Shown here one piece after another: positions 42,738 to 50,260 of a DNA stretch of 64,000 bases. Where the stretch lies: contig DASXHZ010000043.1 in NCBI GenBank assembly GCA_036488085.1, forward strand, positions 1 through 64,000. Reading direction: 5' to 3'. Within the stretch, counting starts at the first letter, position 1. Each line of letters opens with the position of its first letter. The notes under the pieces are model-generated. The model did not search any database. It was given only the letters and a program-made list of their open reading frames with translations, and had not been told where the DNA came from. Made by a program: the position numbers and the translations under genes. This stretch comes from DASXHZ01 sp036488085 (GTDB lineage Bacteria; Acidobacteriota; Thermoanaerobaculia; Gp7-AA8).

Positions 42738-44328
42738 CGACCTGACGTTCGTCGCGAATCCGTGGCCGGGATGGGACATCCCCTGCCACGCGTGTGGCTC
42801 GGGGTGCCGGGTCGTGGACCGCTTCTGCAGCCAGTGTGGCGTCACCGATCCGACCGGCCGTTTCGCGAATGCGTCCGACCCCTCGCTGCTCGACCTCGAG
42901 CTCACGGCGCCGACGCTCGTCGCCGGCGATGCGGACGAGATGCGCAGCGACGCGACCATGCTCGGCCCTCCGCCGCAGACCGCCGAAGGCTCGGCACCGA
43001 GCACCGCGCATCCGTCCGGCGGTGCGGGCCGCTCGCGTCGCCACCTCGAGGCGGTCGCGACGCTCGAGCGCATCCTCGTCCCCGGCGGCGTCTTCGGGCG
43101 GCGCTACCGCGTGCAGCGCTTCCTCGGCGCCGGTGCAATGGGCTACGTCTGCTCCGCCGTTGACAGCAGCATCGACGAAGTCGTCGCGCTCAAGATCCTC
43201 TCCGCGCCGATGCAGGAGGACCCGGAGTCGTTCGAGCGCTTCAAGACGGAGCTGAAGCTGGCGCGCAAGATCCGCCATCGCAACGTCGTCCAGAGCTTCG
43301 ACCTCGGGTTCGCCGACGGCTTCCCCTACATTTCGATGGAGTACGTCGACGCCGACAACGTCCACAAGCACCTGTCGCGGCGCCCGTTCTTCCCCGAGCC
43401 GGTCGCGCTGTCGATCCTGCGCCAGGTTCTGCGCGGCCTACGAGCCGCGCACGAGCTCGGGATCATCCATCGCGACATCAAGCCGGAGAACATCCTCCTC
43501 AACAAAGACGGCATCGCCTTCATCACCGACTTCGGCATCGCGACGTCGGCGCGCGCGATGAAGGTGAAGCGCGAGATCGCCGGAACGCCCGACTACATGT
43601 CGCCCGAGCAGCTCCGCGGCCACGACATCACGCACGCGTCCGACCTCTACTCCTGCGGCGTCTTGCTCTACCGCATGCTCGCCGGCCGCCTCCCCTTCCA
43701 GGCGAAGACAATTACGAACACGATCGCGGCGCACCTCCACGACACGCCCGACCCGATGCCGGCCGACATCGAGATCTCCGACGCCACGCGGACCCTCGTC
43801 GATGACCTGCTGAAGAAAGACGTCGCCGACCGCCCGATGGACGCGACCACGGTCCTCGACCGCGTCGAAGCCGCGCTCTCGGCCGGCAAGAAAGTCCGCA
43901 GCAGTTCCTCGCGCATCACGATCCTCATCGCCGAGGAGGACCCGCAGACGATGGCGCTCCTGCGGAGCGTCCTCGAGACCGACGGCTACCGAGTCCTCAC
44001 GACGTCGACCGCCGAGGAGGCGGTGAACCTCGCCTTCGAACAGAGCCCGTCGCTGATCCTCCTCGACGCCCAGATCAAAGGCGGAGTGGACATCGTCATC
44101 GACGACGCCGACACCGCCCCCGGCGACGACCGCTTCGTCGACGGCATCGGCTTCCTCCGCATCCTCCGCGAAGACGAACGCCTCTCCCGCGTCCCCGTCG
44201 TCGTCATGACCGAGACCACCGAGGTCACCCCCCTACTCGACGCCGGCGCCGCCGAGTTTCTCCGCAAGCCACTCGCCCCCGCGGACGTCACGGAGACAGT
44301 GAGGCGCCTGCAGATCGGGGCGGCGTAA
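42730..44328 (+). CDS. Zinc-ribbon Ser/Thr kinase fused to a receiver domain
   Basis: 532 residues. The N-terminus has a CxxC..CxxC zinc ribbon (CHACGSGCRVVDRFCSQCG). The Hanks-type kinase (about 125-385) has GAGAMGYV, the lysine in VALKIL, HRDIKPENILL, TDFGIATS and the activation loop GTPDYMSPEQL; it should be active. A receiver domain (about 395-530) follows with AEEDP, the phospho-acceptor in LLDAQIKG, VMTET and RKPL. An acidic insert (DDADTAPGDDRF) lies after the phospho-acceptor strand. No membrane helix or PASTA repeats. It is the last gene of the partner-switching cluster. Confidence 0.9.
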   Translation: MDNDLTFVANPWPGWDIPCHACGSGCRVVDRFCSQCGVTDPTGRFANASDPSLLDLELTAPTLVAGDADEMRSDATMLGPPPQTAEGSAPSTAHPSGGAGRSRRHLEAVATLERILVPGGVFGRRYRVQRFLGAGAMGYVCSAVDSSIDEVVALKILSAPMQEDPESFERFKTELKLARKIRHRNVVQSFDLGFADGFPYISMEYVDADNVHKHLSRRPFFPEPVALSILRQVLRGLRAAHELGIIHRDIKPENILLNKDGIAFITDFGIATSARAMKVKREIAGTPDYMSPEQLRGHDITHASDLYSCGVLLYRMLAGRLPFQAKTITNTIAAHLHDTPDPMPADIEISDATRTLVDDLLKKDVADRPMDATTVLDRVEAALSAGKKVRSSSSRITILIAEEDPQTMALLRSVLETDGYRVLTTSTAEEAVNLAFEQSPSLILLDAQIKGGVDIVIDDADTAPGDDRFVDGIGFLRILREDERLSRVPVVVMTETTEVTPLLDAGAAEFLRKPLAPADVTETVRRLQIGAA

Positions 44329-44353
44329 GGGCGGTCGCAGGCGCGGCAATCGG

Positions 44354-44412
44354 GTCATGTGGGGTGCGGCTCTCAGCCGCACCATGGGCCGGCTGAGAGC
44401 CGGCCCCTACAC
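44354..44412. repeat. Double-hairpin intergenic element
   Basis: Two adjacent palindromes, GGTGCGGCTCTCAGCCGCACC (described here by its ends: GGTGCGGCT / AGCCGCACC at 44363-44383) and GGCCGGCTGAGAGCCGGCC (44387-44405), followed by CCTACAC. Lies between the convergent kinase and endonuclease genes and could act as a bidirectional terminator. A fragment of its end recurs at 46063-46080. Confidence 0.75.
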
Positions 44413-44441
44413 GGGCTCGCCGCGAAATAGTGCGAAGTTGG

Positions 44442-45107
44442 TCACGCCACGGCGTTTCGGTACCACGCGCACGTACCGCGCAGCGGGCAGACTCCGCAGC
44501 GCGGCTCCGAGGTCTTGCAGACTTCCTGGCCGTGGCGGCGGAGGAGCGAGTGGAGGGAACGCGCGGTCTTGGCGTCAGTCACTTCCGAGGCTGCGCGCGC
44601 TGCCGCCTTCCTGTAGGTGGTGGAGTAGCTCTTCGCTTCGTCGACGAAGCCGAGGCGGCAGAGGACGCGAAGGGCGTTCGAATCGGGTGCGATCCTCGGG
44701 TGGCCGCCTGCGAAGAGGAGAATGCGGTCGGCGTATGGCTCGCCGACCGAGGGGAACTCACGGAGCAGCTTCTTCGCGGCTTCCGGGTCGCTGCGCACTG
44801 CCTCTCGCAGGCGAGCAAGGCCGATCCGCTGGGCCACTCGGGCGGATTCGAGCACCTTCCCCGCCCGGTGCTCCGGCTTCATCCCACCGCCTGCAATGAC
44901 CTCGGCGATCCCGGCTTCGCTGTGCTTCAGGATGGCCTCAGGCGACGTGCCGACGGCTCGCTTCAGCGCGCGAAAGGTGGCGATGCGTCGAGCGTCATCA
45001 ACGAGATACGCGGCGTTCTCGAGCAGAACCATCTCGAACGGATCAGTGATCTCAGGCTTGAGATCACCGTAAACGTCCCGAAGCGACGCCGCTACGCTCC
45101 GCAGCAT
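44442..45107 (-). CDS. Endonuclease III-like HhH-GPD protein with [4Fe-4S] motif
   Basis: 221 residues. A helix-hairpin-helix (LLREFPSVGEPYADRILLFA) and the catalytic-type aspartate in IAPDSNALRVL are present, as in the Nth/MutY superfamily. The cluster loop has C-x6-C-x2-C-x5-C spacing (CKTSEPRCGVCPLRGTC). The lysine that makes Nth a bifunctional lyase (GRKTA) is replaced by GEPYA, so it is more likely a monofunctional glycosylase or a divergent enzyme. The repeat array at 45134 begins 26 bp upstream of its start. Confidence 0.82.
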   Translation of the reverse strand: MLRSVAASLRDVYGDLKPEITDPFEMVLLENAAYLVDDARRIATFRALKRAVGTSPEAILKHSEAGIAEVIAGGGMKPEHRAGKVLESARVAQRIGLARLREAVRSDPEAAKKLLREFPSVGEPYADRILLFAGGHPRIAPDSNALRVLCRLGFVDEAKSYSTTYRKAAARAASEVTDAKTARSLHSLLRRHGQEVCKTSEPRCGVCPLRGTCAWYRNAVA

Positions 45108-45133
45108 GCAAGCATCTTAGGACTTGTAGCAAT

Positions 45134-45860
45134 GCCTCGCTGCTTTGACGCACGTCCACGCGGGATGTGCAGCAACGTCTCGCCGCGCCCACTCACGTCC
45201 CCGAGTGCTTGCCGCAACGTTCCGCCGCGGCGAGGCACGTCCGCGCGAACGGCGTAACAGTGTTGCGCGGCGGCGGAGCAATGTTTCGCGGGAGCGTTGC
45301 ATGTGCAGCGGTGCTGCGAAGCACCGCCACGAGGCAGCGTTGCACGTGCAGCGACGGAGCGACACACTGCTACGAGCCAGCGCTACACGTGCAGCGCTGG
45401 AGCGAGACACTGCTACGAGGCGGCGTTACACGTGCGGCGGTGGAGCGAAGCATTGCTACGAAGCGGCGTTGGACGTGCCGCGGTGGAGCGAAACATTGCT
45501 GCAAGGCGTCGTTGGACGTGTGGCGGTGAAGCGAGACATTGCTGCGAGGCGTCGTGGGACGTGTGGCGGTGAAGCGAGACATTGCTGTAAGGCGGCGTTG
45601 GACGTGCCGCGGTGGAGCGAGAGATTGCTTCAAGGCGGCGTTGGACGTGCGGCGGTGGAGCGAAACATTGCTTCAAGGCGGCGTTGGACGTGCCGCGGTG
45701 GAGCGAAGCACTACTTCGAGGTAGCGTTACACATGCGGCGGTGGAGCGAAACATTGCTACGAGGTAGCGTTACACATGCAGCGGTGGAGCGAAACATTGC
45801 TGCGAGGCAGCGTTAGACGTGTCGCGGTGGAGCGGGTCGCTGCTACGAGTGAGCGGAAAT
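45134..45860. repeat. 43-bp tandem array with inverted copies at one end
   Basis: Forward units recur exactly every 43 bp, with the ATTGCT-like element starting at 45280, 45323, 45366, 45409, 45452, 45495, 45538, 45581, 45624, 45667, 45710, 45753 and 45796, plus a partial copy at 45839. The best-kept segment is GGTGGAGCGAAACATTGCT. Three copies in the opposite orientation (45134-45176, 45177-45218, 45219-45258) precede them, meeting at a hinge near 45255. The period is not a multiple of three and no start signal is convincing, so the open frames across it are not taken as genes. There are no unique spacers. Confidence 0.93.
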
Positions 45861-45878
45861 GGTTGCGGCTGAAAGCGT

Positions 45879-46056
45879 GTGAAGAAATCTCCCCTCGTCA
45901 TCCTGAGTCGCCGAAGCCGCGAAGCGGCGCAGGACGGCGAAGGAACTCAAGATGCGAGGCAGGAGCCACTTGCAGCGCATTCTGAGATCCTTCGCTGCGC
46001 TACGCGGCTTCGCCGCTCCGCCAAGCTCAGGATGACGGAAACGCGATTTCTTCACA
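45879..46056. repeat. MITE-like inverted-repeat element
   Basis: TGTGAAGAAATC...TCATCCTGAG at the left (45879-45906) is matched in inverted orientation by CTCAGGATGA...GATTTCTTCACA at the right (46026-46056). The interior also folds (CGCCGAAGCCGCGAAGCGGCG against CGCGGCTTCGCCG). No open frame with a recognisable transposase lies inside, so it would be non-autonomous if mobile. Confidence 0.85.
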
Positions 46057-46074
46057 GCCTCTGAGAGCCGCCCC

Positions 46075-46635
46075 CTACACTCGCGGCTTATAGGTGTTGA
46101 CGACTTTCGCGATGCCATCCTGGTAGGCGACGGACGACACGAGAGCGAGCGGCGTGCGGGAGGTGAAGATGCGCATGCCGTCGGCGATGGCGACCGGATT
46201 GACGAAGAGATTCAGCTCGTCGATGAGGCGATTCTCGATCAGGGAGCTGACGAAACCGGCGCCGCCGTAGACGAGGAGATCCTTGCCGCCCTGGCTCTTG
46301 AGCTGGTTCACGGCAGCGACTACGTCGCCGTTCTCGACCCGAACGTTCTTTCCTTCCATGCTGGAGACGGTCCGGCTGAAGACGACCTTCGGCGTGTTCA
46401 CCATCTTCTGGGCGAAGTCGTACTGGGGGTCATCGGACTTGATGCTTTCCCAGTAGTTGACGAACCCCGGCGTCATCTTCCGCCCCATCAGGATCGTGTC
46501 GCTCGTGTCGACGAGCTCATTGATAAAGGCGAGGAGCTTCTCGTCGTTCTCTCGCGTCATCCAGTCGAGCTGCCCCTCCGGGCCGGCCACGAAGCCGTCG
46601 ACAGTGATCTGCATCTGTAGTTTCAGTTTTCGCAT
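46075..46635 (-). CDS. RibD C-terminal / dihydrofolate reductase-like protein
   Basis: 186 residues from an ATG at 46635 with GGAGGAGC upstream. DHFR-like fold of the RibD C-terminal family: LQMQITVDGFVAGPEGQLDW, TILMGRKMTPGFVNYW, VFSRTVSSMEGKNVRVENGD, LLVYGGAGFVSSLIE, IDELNLFVNPVAIADGMRIF. These stand-alone proteins are NAD(P)H-dependent reductases of unknown substrate. Last gene of a minus-strand run after the MOSC gene (18-bp gap). Confidence 0.88.
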   Translation of the reverse strand: MRKLKLQMQITVDGFVAGPEGQLDWMTRENDEKLLAFINELVDTSDTILMGRKMTPGFVNYWESIKSDDPQYDFAQKMVNTPKVVFSRTVSSMEGKNVRVENGDVVAAVNQLKSQGGKDLLVYGGAGFVSSLIENRLIDELNLFVNPVAIADGMRIFTSRTPLALVSSVAYQDGIAKVVNTYKPRV

Positions 46636-46653
46636 GTTCCGCTCCTCCAAGAA

Positions 46654-47301
46654 TTAGGAATCCGGCTCCCAGAGCCGCTCCCGAAAATAGTCGCGCCAAC
46701 CTTTCGGCAGCGCCGCCAGCCCGCTCGCGCGCCGCAGCAGCTCCTGCTTCGACTCGTCGACGGTATAGAGGCTGACGATCTCTGCGACAGTCACCGCCGG
46801 CCCCACGGCAGGAACGAGCGCAATCGGATCACCCGCCGCCAACTCTCCTTCGCGCGAGACGGAGAGATAGAAGCCGGTCCGGCCGCTCCGCAGGAAGCGC
46901 TTGATCATGTCCAGTCGGCCAAAACGGATCGCGAGCTTGAAGCACGGTGTGCGCGGCTGCGTGACGACGAATTCCGCGGAGCCGATGGTCAGCCGGTCGC
47001 CGATACCGACGGAGCTCTCGTCGAGCCCCTCGGACGTGATGTTCTCCCCGAACGATCCCCACGGCAGATCGACGCCCGGAAGCTCGCCGCGCCAGAAGTC
47101 GTAGTGTTCGGCGGGATAGACGTATACCGCCTTCTCGGCACCCCCGTGCACCGTCAGATCCGACTGGCGGTCGCCTTCCAGGTTCAGGCGGCGCGCCCAA
47201 ACGCGGGCGGCAACCGGATCTTTGTAGATCGACGTCCGAACGGTTTGTCCCTGCCAAGTCACTTCGCGCGGCAATCCGACGTTGACCGAGACGACTTTCA
47301 C
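46654..47301 (-). CDS. MOSC domain protein (YiiM-like)
   Basis: 215 residues from a GTG at 47301. MOSC domain of the YiiM type: VVSVNVGLPREVTWQG, GDRQSDLTVHGGAEKAVYVY, WGSFGENITSEGLDES and the conserved cysteine in QPRTPCFKLAIRFG, followed by a YiiM 3-alpha-helical C-terminus (AEIVSLYTVDES). The family acts with molybdenum cofactor to reduce N-hydroxylated compounds. The long frame continuing upstream is a shadow of the TPR gene. 19 bp downstream of that gene. Confidence 0.9.
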   Translation of the reverse strand: MKVVSVNVGLPREVTWQGQTVRTSIYKDPVAARVWARRLNLEGDRQSDLTVHGGAEKAVYVYPAEHYDFWRGELPGVDLPWGSFGENITSEGLDESSVGIGDRLTIGSAEFVVTQPRTPCFKLAIRFGRLDMIKRFLRSGRTGFYLSVSREGELAAGDPIALVPAVGPAVTVAEIVSLYTVDESKQELLRRASGLAALPKGWRDYFRERLWEPDS

Positions 47302-47320
47302 GCGCGAATGGTAACGGCGC

Positions 47321-50158
47321 TCACTGCCCGTCGTACATCTCTTCGTTGATCGCGGCCTGCGGGAGGGCGATGTTGGCGCGGAGGGCGAGCTTCGCGGGCG
47401 GATCGGTTGGTGCGACGAGGCCGAGGGCGGTGGCGGGGAGGGGCGTGACTTCGATCTTGCGGGGGGTGGGGCGGTCGGTTTCGATCTCGGCGATGCCGCC
47501 GATTTGGAGCGGAGCGAGGGTGCGGGCGGCGGGGCGGATGGTCGGCTCGAGCGCTTCGCGGTCGGCGGGGAGGAGCGGGGCGAAGGCGATGACCGGCATC
47601 GGGGCACTGGCAGTGGAGACCACGCGCAGCTTCGACGCGTTCTGGGCGAGAAGCGGGTTGGCCTCGGAGACGAATGCGGCGTCGCTCTTGCCGAAGAGAA
47701 CGTTCGCGACGGCGGCATCGTCGTCGGTCGCGAGGACGACCTTTGCCCCGGTGCCACTGCTGTCGCGTAGGCCTTCGGCGATGGAGAGTGTGCGGCCGTG
47801 CAGTTCTTTGAGGCCGTTGGACGACGGGACGATCACGACGCGCTTGTAGGACGTCCGTCCCTCGCGCGCGAACTGGAAGCGCGGCGTGAGATCGCTCGCG
47901 AGCTCGGCGACGAATTCGGGATTCGCGATGACGACGCCGACCGCGGCACGGTTCGAGGCGAAGAACGAGCGCGCATCGTCGGCGCGGCGGAACAGTTCGA
48001 TGTGGAGCGGCACGCTCGACGACGCGGCGAGCTGGCCGACGTAGGCGGACATCGTCTCGGCGAGCCGCTTCTCATTCTCGGCGGGGATGTCGGGCAGGAA
48101 GACGAGCACGGTGCGTCGCGGGGTGCTCGACGACGGCTGTGGCGCTTCGGCGACCGGCTGCAGCGCTTCGAGGTACTTTCGGGCTGCGCTCTCCGCCGCA
48201 TTCGGGAGTCCCGCTGTTAGCGCGCGGTTGAAGGCGGTCCGCGCGTCGTCGCTATCGCCGTTGGCGAGCTCGCTCTCGCCTCGAATGAATTGCGCAATCG
48301 CGGCATAGCGGTCGTCGAGAGCCACCGCGCGATCGGTCAGCGCACGGGCCCCTCGCAGATCGGTGCTCGCGACGGCGAGAAGCGCGGTGGCGAGGTCGCG
48401 CTTCGCGCGGGGGCAGAGGTCGTCGGTCGTGCCGACGCTTAGCGCAACTTGGTCGCCCCTCACCCGGCGCTCCGCGCCACCCTCTCCCGGAGGGAGAGGG
48501 CATTTCGGAGCGAAGCGCGACAAGATCTCTAGCGCGTTCGAGTACTCGCGCTGCGCGAGGGCGATCTCGCCGGAGGCGAGGGCGACTTCGTCCCAGGCGG
48601 GGTCGGCGGCCAGGGCGGCGGCGAGGTGCGGCTGAGCGTCGCGAGGGCGGCCGCCCTGCCAGAGCAACAGTCCGGCGTCGCCGCGGGCGAAGGGGTCGGA
48701 GGACATTTGCGCCAGCGCGGCGGCATCGCGTTTCGCGAGGGCGGCGAGGAGCGGCGTATCGACGTACTTGCGCGCGGCTTCCAGCTCGCCGCCGCGCAGC
48801 AGGTTCGCGCCGAGGGCGGTGCGGAGCTCGGAATGGTTCGGATCCTTCGCCAGCAACTGTTCGAGGTCGCCGCGCTCGGCGACCAGATCACCGCGGTCGC
48901 GCGCGATGAGCGCTCGCTCCAGGATCGCGGCGCGGTTGTCGGGCGGCGCGTTCGCGATTGCACGCGCGGCGTCATCGAGGTGCTGTCGATGCCGTTCGAG
49001 GCGCGCGAGAACGATCATCGAGTCGACGTCGCCGGTGTTCTCGCGCAGCGCGGTTGCCGCGGCATCCGCGTTCCCGAGCTTCAGCTCAGCGCGGCCGAGG
49101 AGGCGCAGGGCGAGCGTCTTCGACGGTGCGTCGAAACGCGGCAAGCCTTCGCGAAGCATCTTCACCGTCTGCGCGGCGTCGCCGCGTTTCCAGGCGATCT
49201 CGCCGAGGTGGAGGTATGCGAGCGGGAGCGACGCGTCGACCGCGAGCGCCGCGCGGTACTCCTGCTCCGCGCGATCCGGCTTGTTCCAGTTGAAGTAGAT
49301 AAACCCGAGGTTGTAGTGCGCGTCGGCGCTCATCGGGTCGAGCTTCAGCGACTTCGCGAACGCATCCGACGCCTGTTGCCATGCCTGCTGCTTCATCCAG
49401 ATGGCGCCGAGGTTCGCGTACGCGCGGGCGTGAATCGGATCGACCGCCTCGCTGCGCGCGAACGCCTTGTCGATCGGCTCCAGCGCCTTGGTGTAGGCGC
49501 CGAGCGCCTCGGAGTAGCGCCCGCTCTCGAACAGCGCGGCGCCGAGGTTGTAATAGGCGCGGGTGTAGTCGCGGTCGATCGCGATCGCCTTGCGGTACTC
49601 GTCGATCGCCTCGTTCTTCTTGCCGGTCGCGTAGAGCGCGTTGCCGAGGCTGAAGTGGTGCCGCGCCTCGTTCGGGGCGAGGCGCGTCGCCTCCTGCAGT
49701 GCCGCGACGGCCTCGGCGTCCCGGTTCAGCGAACGGAGGATCGTGCCACGGAGCGCGTGCAGCGCCGCATCGCGCGCGTTCTTCTCGAGGGCGCGATCGA
49801 TGAACGTCAGCGCCTCGGATGACTTCCCCAGCTGCTGCGCCGCGGCGGCGGCGTTGGAGAGGAGCGTGCGGTCGGACGGCGCCTGATTCACACCTTGGAC
49901 AAAGAGCTTGTACGCCTCGCCGACCTTCTGCTGCTGGAAGAGAATCGCGCCGGCATTGGCGTATGCCGTGGAGAGCTGCGGAGCGGCTTCAATCGCCTTC
50001 CGGTACTTCGCCAGCGCGTCGTCGAGCCGGCCGGCCTCACGCGCGCGGTCCCCCTCCTCCATGAGGCTCCGCGCCACCTCGGGAATGTCTTGCTGAGCCC
50101 ACGCGGAGAGCGGGAGCGCGAGCAGGAAGATTGCGATGAGAGATCGAAGACCGAGCAT
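47321..50158 (-). CDS. TPR protein fused to a PhnD-like periplasmic binding domain
   Basis: 945 residues. Signal peptide LIAIFLLALPLSAWA, then about 15 tetratricopeptide repeats (for example AYANLGAIWMKQQAWQQASD, AHYNLGFIYFNWNKPDRAEQ) to about residue 680. The last 250 residues form a phosphonate/phosphite-type substrate-binding domain: RTVLVFLPDIPAENEKRLAE, RAAVGVVIANPEFVAELASD, VVIVPSSNGLKELHGRTLSI, DAAVANVLFGKSDAAFVSE. A CCCTCTCCC-type element is inserted in frame at 48454-48500 (PLPPGEGGAERRVRGD). Located between a TonB receptor gene and the MOSC gene. The fusion suggests a periplasmic or outer-membrane assembly platform with ligand sensing; the ligand is unknown. Confidence 0.83.
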   Translation of the reverse strand: MLGLRSLIAIFLLALPLSAWAQQDIPEVARSLMEEGDRAREAGRLDDALAKYRKAIEAAPQLSTAYANAGAILFQQQKVGEAYKLFVQGVNQAPSDRTLLSNAAAAAQQLGKSSEALTFIDRALEKNARDAALHALRGTILRSLNRDAEAVAALQEATRLAPNEARHHFSLGNALYATGKKNEAIDEYRKAIAIDRDYTRAYYNLGAALFESGRYSEALGAYTKALEPIDKAFARSEAVDPIHARAYANLGAIWMKQQAWQQASDAFAKSLKLDPMSADAHYNLGFIYFNWNKPDRAEQEYRAALAVDASLPLAYLHLGEIAWKRGDAAQTVKMLREGLPRFDAPSKTLALRLLGRAELKLGNADAAATALRENTGDVDSMIVLARLERHRQHLDDAARAIANAPPDNRAAILERALIARDRGDLVAERGDLEQLLAKDPNHSELRTALGANLLRGGELEAARKYVDTPLLAALAKRDAAALAQMSSDPFARGDAGLLLWQGGRPRDAQPHLAAALAADPAWDEVALASGEIALAQREYSNALEILSRFAPKCPLPPGEGGAERRVRGDQVALSVGTTDDLCPRAKRDLATALLAVASTDLRGARALTDRAVALDDRYAAIAQFIRGESELANGDSDDARTAFNRALTAGLPNAAESAARKYLEALQPVAEAPQPSSSTPRRTVLVFLPDIPAENEKRLAETMSAYVGQLAASSSVPLHIELFRRADDARSFFASNRAAVGVVIANPEFVAELASDLTPRFQFAREGRTSYKRVVIVPSSNGLKELHGRTLSIAEGLRDSSGTGAKVVLATDDDAAVANVLFGKSDAAFVSEANPLLAQNASKLRVVSTASAPMPVIAFAPLLPADREALEPTIRPAARTLAPLQIGGIAEIETDRPTPRKIEVTPLPATALGLVAPTDPPAKLALRANIALPQAAINEEMYDGQ
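48454..48500 (-). repeat. CCCTCTCCC-type palindromic element in frame in the TPR gene
   Basis: On the coding strand CCCTCTCCCTCCGGGAGAGG, a GGCGC/GCGCC stem and GGGTGAGGGGCG. Encodes PLPPGEGGAERRVRG between two repeats. Same element as at 29018 and 57538. Confidence 0.85.
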
Positions 50159-50167
50159 TCAAGAGAC

Positions 50168-50260
50168 GTTACTCGTTACTCGTGACTCGTTACTCGTTGT
50201 TCGTTACTCGCGCCGGAGACATCGACCCGAGTAACGAACAACGAGTAACGAGTAACGACT
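50168..50260. repeat. TTACTCG heptamer palindrome
   Basis: Left arm 50168-50210 has tandem TTACTCG units with one TTGTTCG; right arm 50228-50260 has the complementary CGAGTAA units, so a stem of more than 30 bp can form. On the coding strand it begins at the stop codon of the TonB receptor gene and ends 10 bp before the TPR gene start. Confidence 0.88.

Noticed and set aside
45145..45816. 223-codon repeat protein across the 43-bp array
   Set aside because: A 43-bp period shifts frame at every unit, the translation is Arg/Trp/Cys-rich without fold, and frames are open on both strands.
45134..45860. CRISPR array
   Set aside because: Units follow each other without unique spacers, the whole 43-bp unit is conserved, and no cas gene is present.
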